A stretch of 64,000 nt of DNA, from positions 60,061 through 124,060 of the forward strand of contig CAAGMI010000061.1 in NCBI GenBank assembly GCA_900771005.1. The letters run 5' to 3'. How positions within the stretch are numbered: position 1 is the first letter of the stretch; the number at the start of each line of letters is the position of its first letter. Position numbers and translations under genes: made by a program. Shown one piece after another: positions 53,876 through 62,425 of the stretch. This DNA is from Rikenellaceae bacterium (GTDB lineage: Bacteria; Bacteroidota; Bacteroidia; Bacteroidales; UBA932). The notes below the pieces were generated by a model, which was given only the letters and a program-made list of their open reading frames with translations, searched no databases and had not been told where the DNA came from.

Positions 53876-54868
53876 ATGAAAATCAATGTTCACACGTCAA
53901 TCAGAATCATATCATTGCTGTTGACGATTTTTATGCTGGTTCGGGACTTGATGGCAGAAGACGTCAATTCCGTAATGGAACGTATATTTTATGATATTTT
54001 AGCAGGATCCGCCATTCTTCTGGCCTTTTCTGATGACAGGGGCAATCTGCATTCATCCCTCATCGCGGTATCTTCCGCGGCGGTCATTATGGCGGCGGCC
54101 TGCCTGTTCTGCCCTTTCAGATATGCCGTGGAAATACTGGCCGTGTCGCTGTTGCTCGTAAGAATGGTGATGCGTACTGTGTTGAAATACAGGCATGTAC
54201 GTAATCTGTTCAAGACGGACTCCACCTGGCGGGATATTTCGGATTATTCACTGATGGCATATCAGTCTTTGCTCCTTATGCTGGTCATATCCCGTCATTG
54301 CTTTCAGGAGGGGATTCTGACATCGGCAATTTTCTCCTGCCTGATGGCTTGCCTTTACGTAATATTGTACAGGAGGGCATATACAGGGCATACCTGCCTT
54401 ATCCCGGCGAAAAAGGAGAGGCTTGTAAAGGAGATAATGAGGGGCAATCTGGGTGTGTGCGCAGAGGATGGCGGTGCGGAAGGCGTTATGATGAATACTC
54501 TGTACAGGAAAGTTGTAGGATATATGGATTCACACCAGCCTTTTCTCAATGACAAGTTCGGCATCAATGACCTTGCCGAAGCAATGTACACGAACAGAGC
54601 CTACCTTTCCAGAGCCATCAATACATATTCGGGCAGGAATTTCAGGCAGTTTGTCAACTGGTACCGGGTTAAATATTCGGTGGATCTGATTGACAGCGAT
54701 CTCAGGCTGAAAGTTGTTGAGCTTGCCTCGATGTCAGGCTTCCATTCGGTGGTCACCTACAATATGGCTTTCAAACTGAATATGAACAAGACTCCCAGCG
54801 AGTATATAAATGACCGCAAGGCTAGTCGTTTGGAATGCCCTTCCAACTCTCCGGGACCGGAGCGGTGA
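53876..54868 (+). CDS. Membrane-anchored AraC-type transcriptional regulator
   Basis: A 330-residue protein. The first half (about 1-170) has five or six hydrophobic segments, and the second half has an AraC/XylS helix-turn-helix domain (about 215-315: INDLAEAMYTNRAYLSRAIN and MSGFHSVVTYNMAFKLNMNKTPSEY). DNA binding from the membrane is implied. No ligand domain of a known kind is present. The start at 53876 lies 5 nt after TAATTTTG (53863-53870), so its message may be leaderless. The 3' end overlaps the RluA-type gene by 47 bp on the other strand. Confidence 0.88.
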   Translation: MKINVHTSIRIISLLLTIFMLVRDLMAEDVNSVMERIFYDILAGSAILLAFSDDRGNLHSSLIAVSSAAVIMAAACLFCPFRYAVEILAVSLLLVRMVMRTVLKYRHVRNLFKTDSTWRDISDYSLMAYQSLLLMLVISRHCFQEGILTSAIFSCLMACLYVILYRRAYTGHTCLIPAKKERLVKEIMRGNLGVCAEDGGAEGVMMNTLYRKVVGYMDSHQPFLNDKFGINDLAEAMYTNRAYLSRAINTYSGRNFRQFVNWYRVKYSVDLIDSDLRLKVVELASMSGFHSVVTYNMAFKLNMNKTPSEYINDRKASRLECPSNSPGPER

Positions 54869-55529
54869 CGTCAATCTCCGTCTTTTTCACCGGGTGGATG
54901 AATTTTATGTTATGCGCGTGGAGGCATATTCCTCCGTCAGGATTGGACCTTGGGGCACCGTATTTCAAGTCTCCTTTTATAACGCAACCCATATGGCTGA
55001 GCTGGCATCTTATCTGGTGATGCCTTCCTGTCAGAAGCTCGACCTCCACAAGATGATACCTTTCAGTGCTTAATATGTATCTGTAGTTGAGTTTGGCCAG
55101 TTTCGCCCCTTCCCTACGGGGCACTATGAAAGATTTGTTCTGCTTTTCGTTGCGTACCATCCAATCTTCCAGGTGACCTTCCGGAGCATCCGGTTTCTGA
55201 CAGCACAGGGCCCAATATCTTTTGTGGACTTCCGACTCGCGGAACATTTCAGCCAGTCTTTCAAGGGCCTTGCTGGTTTTCGCCAGGATGCAGATGCCGC
55301 TCACCGGTCTGTCAAGGCGGTGTGGGATCCCCAGGAATACCTTTCCGGGCTTCCCGTCCCTCTGGGCGATGAACGCCTTGTAACTTTCCGCAAGGCATTC
55401 GTCACCTGTCTTGTCCCCCTGTGTGATTTCTCCGACTTTCTTGTTGACAATCAGGATGTGGTTGTCCTCGTACAGGATTCTGGATTCCAGATCATTGTAT
55501 TCCTGCGCATTGAGCTGCCTGTATTCCAT
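54822..55529 (-). CDS. RluA-family rRNA/tRNA pseudouridine synthase
   Basis: A 235-residue enzyme that isomerises uridine in rRNA or tRNA. The catalytic motif is HRLDRPVSG (Asp), followed by [13 protein letters not shown] and the C-terminal [15 protein letters not shown] and [16 protein letters not shown], all RluA-type. There is no S4 domain, and the target position cannot be assigned. Start at 55529 (MEYRQLN), 4 nt after a TATTTTTG box; a second TATTTTTG lies just upstream. It overlaps the AraC-type gene by 47 bp at the 3' end. Confidence 0.92.
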   Translation of the reverse strand: MEYRQLNAQEYNDLESRILYEDNHILIVNKKVGEITQGDKTGDECLAESYKAFIAQRDGKPGKVFLGIPHRLDRPVSGICILAKTSKALERLAEMFRESEVHKRYWALCCQKPDAPEGHLEDWMVRNEKQNKSFIVPRREGAKLAKLNYRYILSTERYHLVEVELLTGRHHQIRCQLSHMGCVIKGDLKYGAPRSNPDGGICLHAHNIKFIHPVKKTEIDVTAPVPESWKGIPND

Positions 55530-55563
55530 ACTGCAAAAATACAAAAATACTTGTCCTCGTGAC

Positions 55564-55576
55564 TGACAAAATGTCA
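55564..55576. promoter_or_regulatory. Palindrome TGACA-AAA-TGTCA upstream of dnaK
   Basis: A perfect 5-bp inverted repeat with a 3-nt centre lies 81 nt upstream of the dnaK start and 35 nt upstream of the rluA-type start on the other strand. Its position between two divergent genes suggests an operator, possibly for stress control of dnaK, but this is inference. Confidence 0.4.
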
Positions 55577-55657
55577 CAATTTGCCCGTTGGCACAGGATT
55601 CGTTGTATGGGAAATCGCCGTCAAGGCATAGAAAGCAAACAAAAACAACACAATATT

Positions 55658-57562
55658 ATGGGAAAAATTATCGGAATAGATCTTGGAACTACCAACTCCT
55701 GCGTAGCAGTGATGGAAGGTAACCAGCCAACAGTCATTATCAATGAAGAAGGTGCACGCACCACTCCTTCCGTTGTAGCATTCACGGATGGCGGTGAGCG
55801 TAAAGTCGGCAGCCCTGCAAAGCGTCAGGCAATCACCAACCCGAACAACACCGTTTTCTCTATCAAGAGATTCATGGGAGAGACCTTCGACCAGACATCC
55901 AAAGAGGTTTCACGTATGCCATATAAGGTAGTGAAGGGTGAGAACAACACTCCTCGCGTTGATATCAACGGAAGACTTTACAGTCCTCAGGAGATTTCCG
56001 CCATCATTCTTCAGAAGATGAAGAAGATTGCCGAGGATTATCTTCGTCAGGACGTGACGGAGGCGGTCATTACAGTGCCTGCATACTTCTCCGATTCTCA
56101 GCGTCAGGCTACCAAGGAAGCCGGAAAGATTGCCGGACTCGATGTGAAACGTATCATCAACGAGCCGACGGCCGCTGCCCTTGCATACGGTCTTGACAAG
56201 AAGAACAAGAACATGAAAGTTGCCGTATACGATCTCGGTGGCGGTACATTCGATATCTCCATCCTCGAGCTCGGTGACGGTGTGTTTGAAGTAAAGTCTA
56301 CAAACGGAGACACACATCTCGGAGGAGATGACTTCGACCAGGTCATCATCGACTGGCTGGCTTCAGAGTTCGCTTCAGAGAACGGCGGGCTTGATCTCAA
56401 GAAGGACCCTATGGCTCTCCAGAGACTCAAGGAAGCTGCAGAGAAGGCAAAGATCGAACTCTCCAACAATACCTCGACAGAAATCAATCTTCCTTATATA
56501 ACAGCCGTTGACGGAATGCCTAAGCATCTCGTTAAGAGCCTTACCAGAGCCAAGTTCGAAGCTCTCTGCGACGATCTTTTCCGCCGCTCCATCGAGCCTT
56601 GCCGCAAGGCGCTCGAAGATGCTCACCTGAGTGCATCCCAGATTGACGAAGTGCTTCTCGTAGGCGGTTCAACACGTATTCCTAAGGTCCAGGAGATGGT
56701 AAAGGAATTCTTCGGAAAGGAACCTAACAGAAGCGTAAACCCTGACGAAGTTGTCGCTATCGGAGCATCAATCCAGGGCGGCGTGCTTGCAGGTGACGTG
56801 AAAGACGTGCTTCTTCTTGACGTTACTCCTCTCAGCCTCGGTATCGAGACCCTCGGAGGCGTTATGACGAAACTCATCGAAAGCAACACTACAATCCCTG
56901 TACACAAGGAGCAGGTATTCTCTACGGCAGCCGACAATCAGCCGTCAGTTGAGATCAGAGTGCTTCAGGGAGAGCGCCCTATGGCGAAGGACAACAAGCA
57001 GATAGGTGTATTCCATCTTGACGGTATCGCACCGGCACCTCGCGGAATACCTCAGATTGAAGTAAGCTTCGATATCGATACGAACGGTATCCTCAGCGTT
57101 TCTGCAAAGGACAAGGCAACAGGTAAGGAGCAGCACATCCGCATAGAGGCTTCATCCGGTTTGAGCGATGACGAGATCCAGAGGATGCGCGATGAGGCAA
57201 AGGCCAACGAAGAGGCTGACAAGGCTGAGAAGGAAAAGGTTGACAAGGTCAACAACGCTGACGCTATGGTATTCCAGACAGAGAAGAACCTCAAGGAATA
57301 CGGCGACAAGATCCCTGCTGACAAGAAGACTGCAATCGAGACGGCTTGCGCTGAACTCAAGAAAGCTGTCGAGGCGAAAGACCTTGCTGCAATTGACAAG
57401 AGCAATGCCGACCTTGAGGCAGCATGGCATGCCGCTTCAGAGGATATGGCCAAGGCGGCTCAGGCACAGGGAGGCCCACAGGGACCTCAAGGTCCTCAGG
57501 CCGGACCTCAGGGACCTCAGCCGGACTATGGCACTGACAATCAGGGCCCTGACCAGCAGTAA
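55658..57562 (+). CDS. dnaK: Chaperone DnaK (Hsp70)
   Basis: ATP-driven chaperone for nascent and damaged proteins. The 634-residue protein has the ATPase domain ([17 protein letters not shown] at the N-terminus, [32 protein letters not shown]), the substrate-binding domain (about 390-505) and a helical lid. The C-terminal tail is unusual: GPQGPQ-type repeats replace the common acidic EEVD-like end. I set the start at 55658 ([10 protein letters not shown]) after an 80-nt leader; grpE and dnaJ are not adjacent. A terminator follows. Confidence 0.97.
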   Translation: MGKIIGIDLGTTNSCVAVMEGNQPTVIINEEGARTTPSVVAFTDGGERKVGSPAKRQAITNPNNTVFSIKRFMGETFDQTSKEVSRMPYKVVKGENNTPRVDINGRLYSPQEISAIILQKMKKIAEDYLRQDVTEAVITVPAYFSDSQRQATKEAGKIAGLDVKRIINEPTAAALAYGLDKKNKNMKVAVYDLGGGTFDISILELGDGVFEVKSTNGDTHLGGDDFDQVIIDWLASEFASENGGLDLKKDPMALQRLKEAAEKAKIELSNNTSTEINLPYITAVDGMPKHLVKSLTRAKFEALCDDLFRRSIEPCRKALEDAHLSASQIDEVLLVGGSTRIPKVQEMVKEFFGKEPNRSVNPDEVVAIGASIQGGVLAGDVKDVLLLDVTPLSLGIETLGGVMTKLIESNTTIPVHKEQVFSTAADNQPSVEIRVLQGERPMAKDNKQIGVFHLDGIAPAPRGIPQIEVSFDIDTNGILSVSAKDKATGKEQHIRIEASSGLSDDEIQRMRDEAKANEEADKAEKEKVDKVNNADAMVFQTEKNLKEYGDKIPADKKTAIETACAELKKAVEAKDLAAIDKSNADLEAAWHAASEDMAKAAQAQGGPQGPQGPQAGPQGPQPDYGTDNQGPDQQ

Positions 57563-57580
57563 AATATTCATTATTATAGA

Positions 57581-57617
57581 AAAGGCGTGCAAGGCGGTTG
57601 ACTTGCACGCCTTTTTT
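57581..57617 (+). terminator. dnaK terminator
   Basis: Inverted repeat AAAGGCGTGCAAG and CTTGCACGCCTTT with an 8-nt loop, followed by a T-run (TTTTTT). It lies 18 nt after the dnaK stop. A weak promoter-like pair, TTG (57598-57600) and TACATTTA (57620-57627) at 19-nt spacing, overlaps it and may serve the GH3 gene. Confidence 0.9.
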
Positions 57618-57647
57618 GCTACATTTACGCAAACCAAAGTGATTGAT

Positions 57648-59771
57648 ATGAAATACGTTTCTCTTATCGTGGCAGCGGTGATGCTGACCATATCCTGCAA
57701 TCAGGCAACAGTTTCCCCTCAGGATGCCCTGACCGTGAACGATGAAAGGATCAATGAGATAATTGCTTCGCTGACTCTTGAAGAGAAAGTGGAGATGCTG
57801 CACAGCAAGACGATAATGTCTTCCGCCGGCATAGAACGGCTCGGGATACAGGACATCAGATATGCAGACGGACCGTTCGGCATCAGGGAGGAACTCGGAG
57901 ATGGCTTCCGCCCTTTGGGCTGGGAGAATGATTATGCCACGTATTTCCCTACGGGATCAGCATTGGCGGCTACCTGGTCGGAAGACGTCGCGTATCTGTA
58001 TGGTACGGGAATGGGTCGTGAAGCCAGACTTCGTGGCAAGGATATCATCCTTGGGCCGGCGATCAATATTCAGAGGATCCCTACGGGAGGCCGCAGCTAC
58101 GAGTACCTCAGCGAGGACCCTTATCTGAGCGCCAGGCTTACGGTGGGGTATACCAGAGGAGCCCAGGATGCCGGCACTGCCGTATGCCTGAAGCATTTCG
58201 CAGTCAATAATCAGGAGCTCAACCGCAGCTGGGTCAATTCCGTGGTCGATGAGAGAACACTTCGTGAAATATATCTCAAACCTTTCCAGGCAGGAGTAGA
58301 AGAAGGTGGTGCTATGGCTGTGATGACCGCCTATAATAAAGTGAACGGCACATATTGTTCGGAAAATGCCCACTTGAACAACGAAATCCTTCGCGGGGAA
58401 TGGGGCTTCAAGGGACTTACGGTCTCTGACTGGGGCGGTACACACAGCACTATGGGTGCGGCTTTGGGCGGACTTGACGTACAGATGACAGGGAACAACT
58501 ATCTTGGACCTGCGCTGATTGATTCCGTAAGGAACGGAGCCGTTGACGAATCTGTCGTGGATGACAAGGTGCGTGAGATCCTTCGTGTCAGATTTGCCGT
58601 TGCTCCCGTGCCTGAGGATGTTGCAAACACGGAGATGACATCGAAGCCGGAACAGCAGAAGATTGCATACGACGTGGCGCTCAAGTCCATCGTTCTTCTG
58701 AAGAATGAGGGGTCGATACTGCCGCTGCGTTCCGGGAAGATAGCTGTAGTGGGCCCGAACGCTGAACTGAAGACTGCACAGGGAGGTGTAGGGGCCGGTG
58801 TGAAAACTCCGTATGAGGTAACTGTACTCCAGGGACTTATCGACCGTGCCGAAGGAAGGGAAATCGTTTACAGCACTGATGACCCTGAGATTGCCAGGGA
58901 TGCCGATGCGGTAATCTTCGTATGCGGAACCAATCGTGAGATTGAAAGTGAAGGCCGCGACCGCAATGACATATTCCTCCCGGAAGGGCAGGAAAAGCTT
59001 CTTTCAGAGCTTTATGCCATAAATCCGAATATCATTACGGTAAATCTCTCAGGCGGCGCCTGTGACCTTAGAAATGCCGTTTCTATGAGCAGGGCACTGG
59101 TTCAGGGCTGGTGGAACGGAATGGAAGGTGGGCACGCCATGGCTGACATCCTGTTCGGCAACGCAGCTCCGTCCGGCAAGCTTCCTTTTTCTTTCCCTGA
59201 GAAACTCGAAGATTCTCCTGCCTATGCGCTCGGAAATTATCCGCAGATAGCTCCGGAAGGTGTGGACTTCTTTTCGATGATGTTCCGTCGCGACAGGAAG
59301 GAAAGCAGGGGAGACGCCGTTATTTGGAGCCCAGAGGCGCACTATACGGAAGGCCCTCTTGTCGGATACAGGTGGTATGATACCAAAAATGTTCCTGTAC
59401 TGTATGCTTTCGGTCACGGACTCTCTTACGTGGACTTTGAATATTCGAATCTTAAGGTCTCCCGCCGCTCTGACTGTATCGAAGTTTGTTTCAAGGTCAG
59501 GAACACGGGAGATATGCCTGCAGACGAGGTGTGCCAGGTCTATGTCCACAGGGAGAACTCCCCGGTTGACTGGCCTGTCAAGGAACTCAAAGGATTCAGC
59601 AGGGTAAGCATAGGTGCCGGATCCTCTGAGAAGGTGAAGATATCAATACCTTTCTCGGAACTCCGTTATTGGGATATCGAGTCCGACAGCTGGCAGGACG
59701 ATGCCTGCGATCTGGAGATTCTGGTAGGAAGCGCTTCTGACGATATCCGCCTCAGCGCTTCCCTGAAATAG
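57648..59771 (+). CDS. Family 3 glycoside hydrolase lipoprotein
   Basis: A 707-residue exported enzyme that removes beta-linked sugars (typically beta-glucosidase or beta-xylosidase). It has a short lipoprotein signal (lipobox TISC, Cys17), the (beta/alpha)8 domain with KHFAVNNQE and nucleophile motif LTVSDWGG (Asp near 261), the alpha/beta sandwich domain, and a C-terminal FnIII-like domain (about 610-700, CFKVRNTGDMPADEV). All three domains are complete. The frame is open upstream through the dnaK end, but homology starts at 57648. Its 3' end faces a GH43 gene 5 bp away. Confidence 0.94.
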   Translation: MKYVSLIVAAVMLTISCNQATVSPQDALTVNDERINEIIASLTLEEKVEMLHSKTIMSSAGIERLGIQDIRYADGPFGIREELGDGFRPLGWENDYATYFPTGSALAATWSEDVAYLYGTGMGREARLRGKDIILGPAINIQRIPTGGRSYEYLSEDPYLSARLTVGYTRGAQDAGTAVCLKHFAVNNQELNRSWVNSVVDERTLREIYLKPFQAGVEEGGAMAVMTAYNKVNGTYCSENAHLNNEILRGEWGFKGLTVSDWGGTHSTMGAALGGLDVQMTGNNYLGPALIDSVRNGAVDESVVDDKVREILRVRFAVAPVPEDVANTEMTSKPEQQKIAYDVALKSIVLLKNEGSILPLRSGKIAVVGPNAELKTAQGGVGAGVKTPYEVTVLQGLIDRAEGREIVYSTDDPEIARDADAVIFVCGTNREIESEGRDRNDIFLPEGQEKLLSELYAINPNIITVNLSGGACDLRNAVSMSRALVQGWWNGMEGGHAMADILFGNAAPSGKLPFSFPEKLEDSPAYALGNYPQIAPEGVDFFSMMFRRDRKESRGDAVIWSPEAHYTEGPLVGYRWYDTKNVPVLYAFGHGLSYVDFEYSNLKVSRRSDCIEVCFKVRNTGDMPADEVCQVYVHRENSPVDWPVKELKGFSRVSIGAGSSEKVKISIPFSELRYWDIESDSWQDDACDLEILVGSASDDIRLSASLK

Positions 59772-59776
59772 AATCC

Positions 59777-60946
59777 TTATTTGACTATGATCTGTTCGCC
59801 GAGAACGAGTTTGTCTCCGCTGTCGTCAACCGTCCAGAGCTGAGGTTTGCGCGGACCGTTCCCTTCTACGTGGTGAACTATGTATCTGAGTTCTCCCTCA
59901 AATGTCCTGAAAAGCATTCCGTGCCCGGAATTGTTGGCGAGGAACGGCTCGTTTTCCTGTACCCAAGGCCCTGCGATTGTGCCTGACTCCGAGTAGCAGA
60001 CAGCCTGAAGGTAACGCTCCTTTCCCCAGGTAGCCCAAAGCATGCCGAGCTTGCCTGTTTGAGTGCGGAACATCTGAGGACCGTCAGTGACCCATCCCGG
60101 CATCTTCAACCCGAAGGTCGCTTCACCGAGGCTGTTCATCTCGCCGCAGGAAGGGTTCTCTGAAGCACGGAACATGCATACCGGCTTGGAAATGGTCTTC
60201 TTGAGGTCTTGAGAGAGCTCGACATACTCCATGGTTCCGTCGATGAGCTGTGTCCATTCGTGTACGTACACCATATAGATTTTGCCGTTCTCCTGATAGA
60301 TCGTACCGTCTATACAGTCATCCTCACGTGGCTGGAAATTGTGGTCCGGATTCTCGTCATACACCTCATATGGTCCCTCCACGTTTGCGGAGCGGAGAAG
60401 CACTGTCTGGTTGTGTGGTACGTTGTAGCGTCTCGGCACCTGCTGGATGAGGTCGCTGTGGTCGCTCCATGTACCTGCGTAATAGTAATAGTCTCCTACC
60501 TTGTGTATCTCGGCTGCAGCGGCGAAGCCGGCTCTTTCCATCCAAGTACCCTTGAGGTTCACGATGTTGTAAGGTCCCTCCCACATGACGAGATCCTTGC
60601 TCTTGTACATGCGGCCGCCTGAAGATGTCAGGTAATATGTCTTTGTCTCAGGATCGGCATAGATATAAGGATCGGACATCGACAGATCGTTGAAATGAAC
60701 GGTGCGTATCCTGTTCATCTCAGCCATACGGGCTCTCATTGCAGCATTTATGGCTGCAGTGTCTTTAGGAGAGATGACAACGGCTGATCCTCCGAAATTC
60801 TTCTGTCCCGGATTTGCCAGAGGAGCCTGCTCTCCCGGCTGTATTACGGGGTGGTCTGCACTTGTGTTCTGCGCATGAACAGACGCAGGACATCCTGCAA
60901 GGATGATTGCTGCCAGCAAAGGCAGAGTTAATTTAATGTGGTTCAT
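59777..60946 (-). CDS. Family 43 glycoside hydrolase-like lipoprotein
   Basis: A 389-residue exported protein with lipobox ILAGC (Cys19) and a GH43 propeller (about 85-385). Likely catalytic residues are Asp92 (SMSDPYIYAD, base) and Asp213 (CIDGTIY, pKa modulator); the general-acid position is Asp288 (VTDGPQMF) instead of Glu in EGP. This DGP form may define a GH43 subgroup; arabinose- or xylose-containing glycans are the likely substrates of the family. It is the last gene of the unit with the CxxCH lipoprotein and the DUF6057 protein, 23 bp after the former. Confidence 0.86.
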   Translation of the reverse strand: MNHIKLTLPLLAAIILAGCPASVHAQNTSADHPVIQPGEQAPLANPGQKNFGGSAVVISPKDTAAINAAMRARMAEMNRIRTVHFNDLSMSDPYIYADPETKTYYLTSSGGRMYKSKDLVMWEGPYNIVNLKGTWMERAGFAAAAEIHKVGDYYYYAGTWSDHSDLIQQVPRRYNVPHNQTVLLRSANVEGPYEVYDENPDHNFQPREDDCIDGTIYQENGKIYMVYVHEWTQLIDGTMEYVELSQDLKKTISKPVCMFRASENPSCGEMNSLGEATFGLKMPGWVTDGPQMFRTQTGKLGMLWATWGKERYLQAVCYSESGTIAGPWVQENEPFLANNSGHGMLFRTFEGELRYIVHHVEGNGPRKPQLWTVDDSGDKLVLGEQIIVK

Positions 60947-60969
60947 ATTGATTGGAAATTACTTTTTCA

Positions 60970-62424
60970 TTAATCGAAGGCTTCGCTTTCAGCCTTGAAC
61001 ATACGGCGGGAGTCGGAAACGCTTATTCCGACCGATGATGATCCCAGGTCAGGAATGTTGAATGACTTGAGATTGTATTCATAGAAATATGCTGATTTCT
61101 GTGGCAGTACAAACGGTTTTGAAGGGTTGCCTTCCTCGTCCAGATGGCAGAAATAAGGCTTGCCGTACTGTCCGTCACCTCTCTTGCTGGCAAATACGAA
61201 CCAGCGGCTGGATGATGACCAGCTGTGGTACGTGTCGGATTTGTCTCCCCTGACCGCATCCAGAGTGTTCACCTCTCCGGTCTCGAGATTGACCAAATTG
61301 AGTGAGCACTCGCTGTGATTGATAGGGAAAGTGCCGTAAGATGCATTGGTGAACAGTACCCAGCGGCCGTCCGGTGAAGCCTTCGGGTGACAGGCGGAAG
61401 CATTGTGCTCCTCACCGTTCCAGATGGTATCCAGCTGTTCTCCGATATTTCCTGTGTTGATGTCGAAAGCAGCCCTGACCAGAGAGTATTTCAGCTCCTG
61501 GATCTGTTCAGGCACAGGGAGCGTGTCCGCAACGCAGAAGAATACGTAATTGCCGTCTGCTGAGAAGCAGGGGAAAGTCTCGAATTTGTCGGTTCTTGCT
61601 ACGTGGGGGAGATTTATCATCCTGTTGTTGTCGAAGTCGGCGACTGTAAGGTCGGATGCCGTATCATATACCTCCATTCTCTTCCCGGCCTCCGAGTGGA
61701 AACTCGGTATTACGACGTTTGTTGAAAATACTCCGTAACGTCCTGAAGGATGGACTTCTCCGTATACAGTGCCGGAAAGCATCCCTTCAACGTTGAGCGT
61801 AAGTTTGCGGAGCTCTCCGCCGCGGTTCAGGATTGCACCGCCGCGTTTCCCTCTGATGTAGAACATTGAAAGGTCGCCGCGCTGCTGGCTGTGTATGTGA
61901 CAGTTCATGCAGGAATTGTCGGTATGCTTGTAATCGCATATCACCTGCTCGTCGAAAGTCTCTATGTTCCTCTCCTGTATGGACACTTCGTTCCACATCT
62001 GATATGCCGGCTCTATTAGCCTGTATGTCAGGTAGGAGTCTATTTTGTCTTCGCTTACAAATATGTGCCAGGTATCCTTGACCGTTTCATTTCCCGTCGT
62101 GACCTCAGACACCACGGAAATGGTTTCTCCTGCAGCTTCCGAAAGGAATTTTTTCCACTCCCGTACACTCCATCTGACTTCCAGGCCGCGTTTCGTCACT
62201 GATTTGCCTCCTACAGTGAAAGTGGTCGTAGCTTTCTTCTCCCCCTTGACGGCATAATGGAAGTTGAGAGGGGCGATGTTTGGTGGAACGGTAGTCTCCT
62301 TGTAGTCAGGATAGATGATGGCAGGTCCCTCGCTGCCGTAAACTGAATCTGCCAGAGGCTTGGTGCACCCTGTCAGGATACATCCGATGGCCAGAATTAT
62401 ATATAATCGCTTCATTTCCTTCAT
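60970..62424 (-). CDS. TolB/PD40-repeat lipoprotein with a CxxCH haem-binding motif
   Basis: A 484-residue lipoprotein (lipobox ILTGC, Cys20). The first domain (about 40-160) is beta-rich; a c-type haem motif CMNCH sits at 172-176 in NSCMNCHIHSQQRGDL; the rest (about 190-470) has TolB-like PD40 propeller strands (GEVHPSGRYGVFSTN, PCFSADGNYVFFCV, CHPKASPDGRWVLFTN). A single haem c attached in the periplasm would need a cytochrome maturation system that is not in this window. Start: ATG at 62424 or 62415. It overlaps no gene but starts one base after the DUF6057 stop, so the two are co-expressed. Confidence 0.82.
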   Translation of the reverse strand: MKEMKRLYIILAIGCILTGCTKPLADSVYGSEGPAIIYPDYKETTVPPNIAPLNFHYAVKGEKKATTTFTVGGKSVTKRGLEVRWSVREWKKFLSEAAGETISVVSEVTTGNETVKDTWHIFVSEDKIDSYLTYRLIEPAYQMWNEVSIQERNIETFDEQVICDYKHTDNSCMNCHIHSQQRGDLSMFYIRGKRGGAILNRGGELRKLTLNVEGMLSGTVYGEVHPSGRYGVFSTNVVIPSFHSEAGKRMEVYDTASDLTVADFDNNRMINLPHVARTDKFETFPCFSADGNYVFFCVADTLPVPEQIQELKYSLVRAAFDINTGNIGEQLDTIWNGEEHNASACHPKASPDGRWVLFTNASYGTFPINHSECSLNLVNLETGEVNTLDAVRGDKSDTYHSWSSSSRWFVFASKRGDGQYGKPYFCHLDEEGNPSKPFVLPQKSAYFYEYNLKSFNIPDLGSSSVGISVSDSRRMFKAESEAFD

Positions 62425-62425
62425 A

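Noticed and set aside
55588..55610. Sigma-54-like sequence TTGGCAC before dnaK
   Set aside because: The -24-like half is good, but the -12 GC element is missing at the required spacing (TTCG instead of TTGC).
57168..57647. N-terminal extension of the GH3 protein over the dnaK end
   Set aside because: It is an out-of-frame reading of dnaK, very rich in Arg, and lies before the lipoprotein signal peptide.
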